Shown: piece after piece, positions 1 to 11,900 of the stretch
Layout: every line of letters starts with the position of its first letter
Position numbering within the stretch: the stretch's first letter is position 1
DNA from: Acanthaster planci
Lineage: Eukaryota; Echinodermata; Asteroidea; Valvatida; Acanthasteridae
Length of the DNA stretch: 62,469 nt
Direction of reading: 5' to 3'
Assembly: GCF_001949145.1 (NCBI RefSeq)
Contig: NW_019091464.1
Location: 435,439 to 497,907, forward strand
Position numbers and translations under genes: made by a program
The notes under the pieces: model-generated
The model's database searches: none
What the model was told of the DNA's origin: nothing
Seen by the model: only the letters and a program-made list of their open reading frames with translations

Positions 1-2722
1 CCCTTTCCTAGGAATGTTTTCAGTGAGTAAACTCTGGGTTCAAAGATTGAACAGAAAAGCCTATGCACTAAACAATGTCTTCCCCGGATGACATCACAGC
101 GACAGCACCCTCACTTGTTCCGGCAAGCATGGATAATTTAAAATGTTCAACAAAAACTGGGCTTTTCACTGCATGTAACCTTAGAGGTGTCAAACAGTTT
201 CCATAAATTGAAGAAGAGCATAGAGTTGCAGAAACATTGTGTCGACAGAATACCATTTCAGCTACACTTTTCATATGCGACACGTTCCACTCTTGAACAA
301 GTGCACGCATGTCCCAGCTGCAACGGGCCTCTCCCAAGCGTGTCTCTGCGTGAGTAAACCTCATAATGAATGGAACTCCTTGTATTCTTAGGCCTCTCTG
401 GATGTCTAAAACGTGTGTTCTTTAGATGAGAATATCTCTGCGTTATAGAGTTTTGACACGCTGCCTTATCGTACGTACCTACCTTCTTTGTTTAAAGTGA
501 AACCAAAATCATCTAAGTGCAGATTCTGTTTTTTTTACCACTCCACGAACAGTAGAATTGTGAAATTATTTTGCATCATGGGAGTGCGAATGGGAGGGAT
601 TGAGACTGGTCCCCGCTCACATACATGGACCTATGAAGGGATCGCGAACCAGCGCAAAGCTTCATTATGGTTGTACGGCCAACCCGGGCAGCTGTCAAGA
701 TGTTTGACATCATGGAAGTTGTTGATATTACCCCTGAAAATCGCTTTTGTTACCCGCTGATTGGGACGCATTTGGTTTCCATCAATCATTTGAAAGCGTC
801 ATAAAATGGGTATTAAACGAATTACCAATGCAAATCACTTCGGTAACCGTAGCATTTCTTTAACGAGTTTCGTGCGCCAGAATATAATCCGAACGCCTGC
901 AACCATAATGCCAAATCGTACAACAGAAGCACAGTCTCAACAGTCTTCGACAACGGTCATGCTTTATATAATGGTTTGCCTGGAAGGACGTAAGCGGTTA
1001 GGCCTTTTTGCCGGGAAACATGATCACTGCAAGTCGTTTAATAAGTTGTCGAAAGGTGTCTTTTTGAAAAGCCTGTATTGATTTCGCAGTAAATTTTATT
1101 CATTTTTACTAAATAAGGAGAGTGTGTTTCTTGCGTCCTTTTGCCTGGAACAGTTTCTCTGCTGTGATCATGCTTCCCTGCAACCTTTTGCCGGGCAGGT
1201 ATTGGATGGCTTCATAACCTCCGTTTGCCATTTACGCTGTATTTTACGTCCCTCGTTGCACAATCCGTACCAACGTGTCCTTTGCAACGAAGTTGTCCTC
1301 GCTCGACAGGCGGTGTTGCCCTTGACCAGGAAAACATCAAACCGTGCTTAAAATGTGAAAGGGAGACAAAAACAAGGCGACTCGCAGCTCTTTCCAAAGC
1401 GTTTTTTTTCAAACCTGGCACACGCTCTTTCCTCGCCCATAAATCTAATAACGCTTGAGTTAACTCGCAGGAATTGCTCCTAGAACCGATTGTAGAAGGA
1501 GCAATTTTAGATTTAGTTGTGTATCTGTGTGCTTTATTGTGCGCTTGTTCTGTTATATCTTTGAATTCGCACTCAAGAATAAATTTGAAAATTTACGCCG
1601 AATAATGCTTCGTTCAATTTTTTTATTTCCAGGAATTCCCGGAGGGTGATTTTAAATCCGATGTTTGAATTTCGATGTTCTTGCAAAACAAACTCGTTGA
1701 TTTCTTTATTCTCAACTTTATTCTTAGCATATGTCTGAGATTTATAAAGCAAATAGATAAATCAATATCAATGTGGAATTTAGCAAAGAAAAAGTGGCCG
1801 ATGCGCAGTGAGGAAATCAAGCGAATTCTTTTGAAAATTAAGACAACCGAAGGCCACGTTTCATTGGGCGCATTGTCTTTTTCTCTGTATAGTACCTATT
1901 ATGGTAATTTCTCGACGCGAGGGAGCTTGTGCAAATATATCATCTCTCTGTCGTCGTTTTGTCCTCCTGAAAGGCCTCTTCAAACAGTCTGATGTTATTT
2001 AGCGACGACTTAAGTGGTTGTCGGGATGAGAGCACTGTACACAGATAACGCATCACAGACGGCACATTGGCTCGGAAATTTTTTAGTCCACATCAGGTGC
2101 GCGGTCATGGTTCGGTTTGCAAACCATAGGTTCAATTACAGTTATGCATGGGTTATGCGGATTCTAGTAAAATAATTGTTGATTAGGGAATCACGTACAA
2201 TAGCCCATCATGCAATGCTTTCATCAGACTTTTCACACACACCCTGCCAGTTGTAATTAGAATCCAGTTGCTCTTTCCCGATCTTGTATATTTGTAATAA
2301 TCCATTTTGCCGTTTTGATGTTGCCTTCTTTGTTCAACTTTGGCATTTCGAGTAGCCACCCGTTATAGTTGACACTCTACATTCCCAAATGAGCTCCAGT
2401 TTCATTAAAGGTCAAATCAAATGAAATGAGACCAGAAAAGTCCCCTAAATTACCTTTTATTCTTCTTAATACGAGAATATAAAATGCCCAAATAGCTGCA
2501 TATTGCTTACTGACGGCCGGAATGTGTAAATCAGTAACGGTAGAGGGCCTGACGTTTCAATCCCAATAGAATCTTTGTCTAGAATAAAATGCCTTTTACG
2601 AATGTGTTGAATTCAGATGCCAGTCTCTGCGTGGTGTCTTCGAAGTGAGTTCTGCACGTAGTCAGTGGCATTTTGCGTGTGTTCGTCCCATCAACGGTTC
2701 TCTTGTATGCGTCCCTCCCACA
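1..2722. other. 5' flank or upstream intron of the synaptotagmin gene; no coding exon recognised
   Basis: I found no exon, RNA gene or clear repeat here. The first recognised coding exon is preceded by a good acceptor (polypyrimidine tract ending in CAG at 2722), so at least one noncoding 5' exon probably lies in this stretch or left of the window. Short open frames occur on both strands but lack domain-like sequence or paired splice sites. Confidence 0.4.
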
Positions 2723-2963
2723 GGAACCTACAAGGTAACATGCAGATGTACCTGTTGGGCGTGGTCATAGCTCTGGGTGTGGTTCTGTGCATTGTGATGG
2801 TCATAGCGGCCTACCTCTTTTGTCGGCACTGGGGGTTCAAATTAGACCCCGCCAAGGAGGAGCGGTACAACGACTTCTTGAATAGGGTACAGCATGGGGG
2901 ACAAGACTCCGTTGCCATGGGGCTGAAGAAAGCCGCGCCCAGGCGAGTCGGCCAGAGGAATGG
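2723..2963 (+). CDS. Synaptotagmin exon 1: transmembrane segment and juxtamembrane region
   Basis: The exon begins after the CAG acceptor at 2720-2722 and ends at donor GTAAGT at 2964. The ATG at 2740 opens MQMYLLG, then a hydrophobic run rich in V/I/L/A of about 22 residues, then FCRHW and a charged stretch. Seventeen bases upstream of the ATG are probably 5' UTR, although the frame stays open to 2665, so a slightly longer N-terminus cannot be excluded. It ends in phase 2 (two bases of a Gly codon). Confidence 0.8.
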
Positions 2964-5900
2964 GTAAGTTGAACTTAAAAGCTTCTTCATTTTGCCTGAT
3001 AGTAATGAATGTGTTTGTGGCATCATCCGTAAAGACCCCAACGCTTCAAAACATTCCTTGAGTACAGAATGAATCCTTTTATCTTCAGTTCATTGGTCTA
3101 CTGTTACAGCTTTATGTCAAGCAGAGAATTAATGAAACAGCTGGTATTTGAACTTCAGCATATTGGTAAAGCTGATTGAATCGCTAAAGGTTTGCGAATA
3201 GTCTTCATTCACTCAAAAGAGGGTGTAAGAGTTCATGTATGTACTCATGTCTTATTAAACAATTACGTAGTTTGATTATTTAAAAGGCAATTGTAAAGTT
3301 CCAAGTGGAATCGTGCTTTGGGGGGGGTTGTAGTCAAACGTCTAAATTGGTTTCCTCGCTTAAGAAGAGAAAGACAGTTAATTATTTCAGTCTGTCATCG
3401 TCTGTCTCAGATGGCTGATGCAGGGCCGGATCTAGGAATTTTTTCCAGGGGGGGAGGGGCCAGGCCAGAGATTTTATTTATGTCTCATCATTTTGTGTGA
3501 ACTATAGTCTCCTATTTGTAACAAATCACCTGATAAACATGACGAAGAATCTGGGGAATGCTATCTATTTTTAGAAAAAGTTTACTCTGTTTTTTTTTTA
3601 TTTTCCCCCTTTTTTTTGTCTCCGAGCAGGGAGAGGGGTTCCACCCCCCTGATCCGCGACTGGATTTCTCGGGTGAAGAAATTGATGTTGTATTACCTTC
3701 TCTTGTGAAACCTCATTTGCACAATTTGCATAAGATAATCGAGCAACGCCTGAGGACAGGGCCATGTTACTGGCTCTTGTCGAACTCAAACTCCCGTCTA
3801 ATCGCGAGTTCTCCGACTTACAATAAAGACAGAACTTTGGAAAGCTTGAAAACGTGCAGGAAAATGCGCCATGGAGGAACGTTTGTGATTAGTTCCCGTC
3901 TGTTAGAACTCTCAGTAAACACCTGGTTTTTTTACTGTGCCTCTCCACTTTATAATTTGACAGACGTCATCCATCATCACCCATTTCCCAACTGGTTGAA
4001 ACTTCTTCATCGTTTTCCCTTCTGTACGTCCGAGCAAAGCCGTTTAAATAATGTAGCCGCTATGGCGTCTATTTTTGAACTAGATGGGAAAATCATACAA
4101 AAGGAGCAGAAGTGATTTTGATAAGAAGGAAGAACTTTACTATTTTCCCAGTAGTCTTATACATGGTGCATGCGCAAATTGTTTTCATCTTGTGTGTGAT
4201 CCTCGCATTACAAACCTTGAAATGGAAGCTATAGGTATATTAAAAGACTTTTTCCCCTGAGTGTTAGGACCTGAATCCTGTTTGCGTTGGTGCAAGGGCA
4301 GGTCCGAAGCCAAATTGGGGAACTGTGGGGAGGGCAAAATGTTCACTCTTTCCTAAAAACTCTTATGGCATGCTGGGGTGAGGCTATGTTTAGGGGCTTT
4401 GTATACGCTTTGGGAATTGAAAACAATGGCCTTCCTCTTATATTGCCTTTCCCATTACCCGCTGGATCTGCCCTTGTATTGATGAGCCAGTTGAACTCTT
4501 AAAGACACGGGGATGCACTTTTCCAGCTTGTTTCGTGTCGTCCGGGAAAGTCATCAACGTCAATCTAGATGGGGTACCAATCAGAAGCTGCCCGTAGACC
4601 GTGCCCAAATTTCTCGGCTACGGTCTATGGACAACGGCCGGTGAGAAACGGCTGGCGTAGGTGGCCTTGTTATTTACACACAGCCTCAGCCAAGTGAGTC
4701 ATTCGGACATTGATTCGTCCCCCTTCTGATCCTCTTCGTCTGGCAGGAGCCGGTTGAAAGCGTCCGACCCGAACGTGTCGCCGGGCCCTCCCGTCTCCCC
4801 GGTCGTGCTCAATAGCAACTACAGCTTCACCATTCCCAAAGGTGAGTAGCCTGCATGGTCCGTGCAATTATGACGTTCGTCGTGAAATCAGTGAGCTGGA
4901 GCCAGTGTGTCGCTTTTTCTCAAGGGGTGTAGTGATATGAAATTCCAGGTGTTACCAGATTTTCTTCCAACCACTGTGGGGGGGGGGATAAGGGGAGGGG
5001 AGAAGCTCTACAATAATTGGACGCTTGGTGGCTCCGTTTTCCATCTTGACTATTTGAACCTTTTCTTTAAATGTGTTTCTTTCAATTCTGAGTCCTTTTG
5101 GAAGGGGCCATGAGGGGTAAACCCCTCCCTCACTACTTCCGATGTACAGTGCTTTCCAAATCTCAAGGGGGTACTTAGTGTGAACTAACCGAGCCCGGCT
5201 TGTTTCCGTTTTGATTGTTATTAAAATACCCGGTCTCTATTGAGGTGAAGAGTGCCTTCGGCAAACCCTGGTCTGCCGGAGGAGGATGTGCTTTTTAATG
5301 CCGGCGCCGATGGATCAATTCTCCGACTGTGTCATTTTCCTCTTCCCTTGCGCATTCTGTTTGGCCGTATCGACCTTATTCACCCGGTCTTAAAAACCCC
5401 AGCCGTCTATCCCGCTGTATTTCACGTTATCTCACTCCTTAATGTCCGCACGTGACAGGTTGGCAGGAACGACCCATCGCCAATCGATATATTCGCCTTC
5501 TCGTCTCGGAACCCGGCCGGAAGGCGAAACAAAACCGGTGAAATCGTGAATGTCGTCCCTGTCCTCTCACCACAATCTCCGGTGTGCCGCCCTCAGAAAG
5601 TCTCCATTCCTCCTGGCATTCATGCCTCCTCGGGAACAATCCCCGCCCCAGTCCTCGCAACAGGCTGAGTATTTTCACCAGTCTATCCACAGGAAAACGC
5701 ATTCTCTGTCCCCTGGCAAATTTTACACCGCGTAGTAGCAAAACGCACGCTGGCGTTTCTCAACATCCATAATTATAAAGATGCGGTTTCACCAGTAGGT
5801 CACTCGCGGCCAAGCCCGATTGATTGCCTCCACCCGATAAGGGTCCTCCGTAATCGGAGCCAAGTATTTCAAGTTCGTACTTCCTTCCTCGACACTTCAC

Positions 5901-8900
5901 TCCCGAGGTATACATTTCTCAGGTCTTTTTTGTTGTTCTCGGCTCTTTTTTTTTCAAAGTACCCTTTTCTTTACGTGTTCTTTGTCAGCATTTCCTGTCC
6001 TTGTGCTGCGTTCTGCGCATTCTTCGTCGGCATATCGTCTTCTCGCCGACTGCACTCGAAAGCCGGGACACAAATCTCCCCGTGGGCGTACGCCTGTGGA
6101 TGCGACGTGTTGTCGCCTAATACCCTTCCCCTACATCCAGCCAAAACTCTATCCTTCTGTTTGCTTCGTTGAAAGTTCAATTTATGCGTCGGCTCGGATT
6201 TATTATTTAGGGAAGGCAAAGCCCTCGCGCTCCGTTTCTGTTTATTCCGGAAAGATCTCCTCCTGGATTTCGAGTGTCGAGAAATCCCTTTTGAAGAATG
6301 AAACTGCGGTAAAATCGTTGCCAGCCCTCCATGTCTTCTTGCCCATCCCTACAAACGCCTTCTTGCGGTTGTCAGTTAAATTAAATTTGCACGCTCTCTT
6401 CAACGTCCATCCCCGTTCTCGTTCATTATTTATTTCAACAAGAAGAAAGTGCAAGATTAAAGTATGTAGTAGATACAACAAAACACAAACAGAAAATATA
6501 AATATCAAATGTTCCTTAAAGGATGAGTATAAAACAGGGCCCAAACAGAACCCTGGCATCCAAATAAACCATGTTTCTGCGGGATTATTAAAAATTTAAA
6601 CTTACTTTAAAAGAAACTCCTCATAAATAGAAAAATTGCACATAAAGTAATCACACACTATTTCACTAAAACGAACCTAAATCCAGCCCTATTTTGCAAA
6701 AAAAAAAATGAGTTAACTAGTCCAAATAACCCTGCAGTTAGGAGACAAAGAATGAAAAAACTGCTATCAGTTTTGACAAAAACTTGGACAAAAATCCTTC
6801 CATGGTAGTTAAGGTATTGCAGACTGCAAGCTCAGTTATCATTTGACCCAGTGTCGTCCCTTTTTTTGTCTACTTCAATGACAGCCACATCACCCGGGTT
6901 CCAGGGTGACTCCTTCACGTTAGAGAAGCCACAGCCGGCCGTGGGTGCCCTCAGCCCAACCTCCAAGACCCCGTCCATGATGGCCCGACTCGACCCAGCC
7001 CAGCTCGACCCCTCAGCCCACATGTACAAAGAGAACCACACGGTGGGTGCCATTTGAAAGGCTCATTGGCGTTTTTTGATGCAGTATCCTAGGAAATACT
7101 TCTCTCTGAAACTCCTGCGCAAGCGGAAGCTTGGCTTTAAGTCAGGGCCTCAGGTTTCCAGTTTTCCAAAAGGTGGTTAGTTTGCATAATGTTCTCAACG
7201 GAAACCGCGGGGATCTAGGTTAGAGTGGCCTTTGTGATTATACACCCTTGGTCGTCCTCCGTATCGATCCGGGTTCGAATCCCTCTTAAAGTGATGTGTG
7301 AATTGGGATGTTCATTCCCGCATAACTGCCGACTGGACCGTATAATTTAGATCAAAATGTGAAAAAGAAAGAACAAGGTATAAAATTTACACGGATTTAC
7401 ACAACCAGTTGTTTCTTCAACAACAGAAGTTATGACAGACGTACCCTTCAAAATTTCCAGACCTTGCATACCTTTCATTCCTTTCAGTTCACTTTTAATA
7501 ATACCCAGCTTAGGGGGCTTACTCCATTTCCACCTGAAAGTTGACAATTAATAATACTGCAATCGTTATAAACATGGGCGAATCTTAGATTCAGCTTTGT
7601 GAAGTGTTATTGGATGTAAATCAAAGGTTTTCTTTGGTATTATTAACATCATACCTACGTGTTAGTGTTCTCAAACTTGTTAGTTTTCCAAATGCCACAA
7701 ATCAACATAGGAACGGCGTCTGTGTGTTCTCGACGTTGGATTCCAAGTTTTCTTTAGGTACGGTGCTTTTAATATTTCTTCTCGGGTCTGAAGATGGCTG
7801 TTCCTTCAGGTAATTCAAGACGCGTTTAACATCTTTCGCATGGAATAATTAACAGTGCTTTCCCGCTTTTTTTTCTGTCGTCATGTCAGGTACGGAAACT
7901 CTCTGCAGATGCCGGCGTGCCCGGACCCAGCCTGGGAATCATCAATTTTTCTCTCAAATACAACCCGGAGATGGGTCTCCTAACGATAAGACTCATCCAG
8001 GCTAGGGACTTACAACCCAGAGAGTTCAGTGGCACAGCAGATCCCTACTGCAAGGTAACCGAGCAGAGAAGAAGCAAACACCATAAGTAAGAGCTGGATA
8101 TGGGCAATAGTTGGTAATTATGTGAAAATTAAGCGAATGGTTCAAAATAATTCGTGGGTTTCACCACGAAGTGACGTACCGTCCATAGACTTTGTATACA
8201 CGATACGACAATTTGTGGTGCAGGAACTATCCACGATATCCACGTTAGTTCGTGATGCAGGCCTAATGCCCCAAAGAAAGGTAACAACTGTCGTTAATGC
8301 CTTAAAGGCAAAGTCATTTGAAGCGTTACAGAAACGTCGCAACCAAACTACGACCGGCTAAATCGATTATTCGATTTTTTGTCAATCGATCTACACTGAG
8401 AGAGTGATTTGAATCCTGATGCGTGTACCTTTATCATGTGCTCAGCACCGTTGCTCTGAAATACAATCATCGGATGAGCTCCCGGCGTTGTTGCTACGAA
8501 ATCGACAGACGCGCAACTTTAGACGGTAGGAAAGTTCACACCCGAAATCGCCCCCACCTTTTTGGAAATGCCAACACCATCCAAGCTTCACGGGAGGTTT
8601 TCACTTTCCAAACGTAATCACATAAATGGATTTAATCCTGCGAACACGACACCAAGACCATCTGTTGTCGCGAGATATCGACGTACCGGCCGTCTGCTTT
8701 TACCAGTTATTATTTTTGCATCTGAGAAATTTATCACTTCTAACTCTACGGGATCCGGGCAACACCTTCCATGTTAATACACTGATACTAGATTCTCTAG
8801 AGAGGGTACCGCAGAATAATTCCTAATACCAAAGAGCTAGCCGTCGGAGGGAAAGAATAGAGCAAATTTAAACCCGAAAAATTAACATATTTTTTCAACA

Positions 8901-11900
8901 ACGTGATATGAACCGTGAGCTGGATCAAGAGAGGGCGCAATTTTTGTCAGCAAGTGAGGTCCCTTCAGTCGGAGCTGAACTTAGCTGGTTCACGAACGAC
9001 TGTGAAATGCAAGCGTGACGGTTGCATCGTTACCAACAAATGAATACTTCCGACTAATATGGCTCTTTTAAAGCGATGAGGAGGTGCTTATGCTCGAGGC
9101 TGATACCCATGGCAAAACACCCCGCCTGGACTCATCTGCCACAGTGAGACGATAACGTCACACTACTATTGACTTGTTGATACTAATATGTGCCGATTTT
9201 CCTGTACTTAACACAGTTAGCTTTACACATGGGAAGTCGGTACCACGTTACCAAAACACACTACTTTATAAGTATTTGGCGCATTGCCTATAATAACATT
9301 AGTCCTTGTGGAGAACTTGCATGCGGGAAAAAAATCTCCAAGTCCTGGCCTACACGCCTTAGCCACTAGACGGTAGAACTTGCGCGGCTGCACCTGTTGT
9401 TTGGGCCTGATCGAATCCGATACATGTATGTAACAGTTCCGTCGTTTCTATAATATCATCCAAGATCTCTGTGGTGCCACACTCCAACAAGACGCTGCAG
9501 AGCAAGGTCCACCGCAAGACGCTCTGCCCAGAGTTCAAGGAGAGCTTCGTCTTCGAGATTCCCGAGCCGGACATCCACCGCCAGACGGCCCGCATCCAGC
9601 TCTTCGACTTTGACCAGTTCTCCCGGGATGAGTGCATCGGCACGGCCGTGCTGGCGCTGACCAACGTGGACCTGAGCGAGAAGGTGGAGGTGTGGAAGGA
9701 GATCAAGGCTGTGCCCGTAGCTCACCGACGGGTATGAATTTACGTTGCGATCGTACTGTACCATCACTGTACCTTAAAAGGCGGCGGCGGAGTGTAGCCC
9801 CTATATATGTTTTCCTGGATATCGGAGCTGCTTTCTCAATGGTTCTGAGCGTTCCTGATCTTTTTTACCATTGTTTTTGCGGTACTTGCTTTTATAGAAA
9901 CTAGGCATACCATTCTAGCGGATGGCCTTTTTCCCCATGGCACGTTAGTCTAAAATTATTTAGCTCCCCCATTGACAAGTACTCAATGCACGAGCAGACG
10001 CGTGAAATGGTCTACTGTAAACGACCATGACAGCTTGACCCAATTTAGGATTGATTAAAACTTCACCGGAGGGCTCCCTATTTTAGCCAAGTTTCAATTG
10101 GTCACCGACAAGTGATATTTCGGGGAATAGGGAGGTCCAAAGAAATTGTCTTTGTCGGGGTTAGATACAGTGAAGTACACGTACAAACGAAACTAGTCTT
10201 GTCCTATCCATAAGGTCCCAATACGGGTGCCATCCCCGTATATCATGCCAACTTAAAACCGCTTGGAGAATTTGTAGTTTTCAATTTTGATGTATAGACT
10301 GTGCGGCAAGTGGATTTCTGGATTCGCAGCAGACTTTCTCATGAGCAAGGGAAAAAGTTTCGTTATCTTGGCGTCTACTCGTCCATGCCATTTCGAGGGT
10401 AAATTCCTGGTCAAAGTGGCAAATGGAAATTGCGTAGAAAGTAGACCCTGAAGAATGATCTAATTACTATTTCCTGTTTCGTTTCGTTTCGTTTTCGGAA
10501 TTCGATTGTGTCCCAAATTCAAACGGTTTCCTTGGTTACTGATTGGTAACTACGGAAAAGGAAAAAAATTGAATTTTTCATCAAAGTCGTTGGTGCTTTT
10601 TATAAACTCTGTGTAATTTTCAGTTCTTTTCAGCATAAAACTCATGAGCCTTTGAAGATATATTGGCAATATTTGTGTGTATGAGATGCAATAGTTTCCA
10701 CACAGTGACACGAGATGTCAGCCATTTTCTTTGAATTTTTTGTTCTCCTTTATGAGAATATTGGGCAACATCCGGGCGTTTTGTGGTACCTACCATCGAG
10801 ATTTCACGAGATACCTCAAGTTGTGGTATACGATCTGAAAGGCGCTTTTTTTTTCTTTTACAGCCACATAACCAGGCACCTGAGTTGGCTGATGATTTTT
10901 AATGAAGACTATAAAACACAAAGCAACACGATGCAAGATTTTGATTCCTCGGTTGGTTCAAGGATTCTGTTTCTCCTCTTACAGCAAAGTGATGAGGCTC
11001 CAGAGCTGGGAGATATCATGTTTTCCTTGGCTTACCTACCAAGTGCCGAACGGCTGACTGTAGTCATTCTCAAAGCGAGAAACCTCAAAGCAATCAAACT
11101 TCTGGAAGACAGAAGGACATCTGGTATGTTGCAGTCGTTAAACTGTCTTTTAACAAAGTTAACTTCATAACAAAATTCGTAGATGGACGCTGCAAGCAAG
11201 AACAGATGCAGTCGAAAATAATCAACTATGGCTGCGTCCGAATCACTGGGCTGTGGCTTAAATTTACACACGACACTATGGGAACCGGCTGTGGCCACTG
11301 CCATAGACCCGCGCGTAATATTAAGTCGCAGCCATGTAAATTCAGACACAGCCTAACATTTAAGCAAACATCTGGCGTAGGACAAGCAACATCTAATGGA
11401 TCTATCATGTCACAGTTGCCTTAGGGAATCTAATTTGGACAGATATCAGAACACTGGTGCTGATAGACGAGGGATATTGTATTTTAGCAAAGACAACTGC
11501 CTTTGAAACGTTATTTTAGGCCTATATCAACAAAAGTTGAACATGGCAATCTTTTCTTCTCAAAATGAAATCCCGTGTGACAAGAAATACCTTAATTGAG
11601 ACCAATTAGGTATACACGTACCTTATAAGCCACTTCATACTTGGCGCGAATGTAAACGCAAACGCAAATTATTCTGTGACGTGAGATCAAATTCACGCCG
11701 CGAAAGTTGAACACACTTCAATTGGAGCAAAATTTTGCCGCAAATCTTTCTTAGTCTCGACTACAAGACCGAGACCACAGCTATCAATGCCGAGACCAAG
11801 ACCGAGACCGGCAAACAGTGATCTCGAGACCTTCATCATTGCTTCCATGACATCAAATTCGCTTCGCTTTAACTTTAGCCTGTAAAACGATCCAGCCCTA

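Noticed and set aside
3558-4115. 185-codon open frame in synaptotagmin intron 1
   Set aside because: It begins in a poly-T tract within a repeat and has no known motif.
5982-6599. 205-codon open frame in synaptotagmin intron 2
   Set aside because: No recognisable domain, low-complexity Ser/Lys composition, no splice or codon support; likely chance.
10715-11170. 151-codon frame covering a C2B exon
   Set aside because: Only 10985-11123 is coding; the rest is intron read-through, as shown by splice sites and phase with neighbours.
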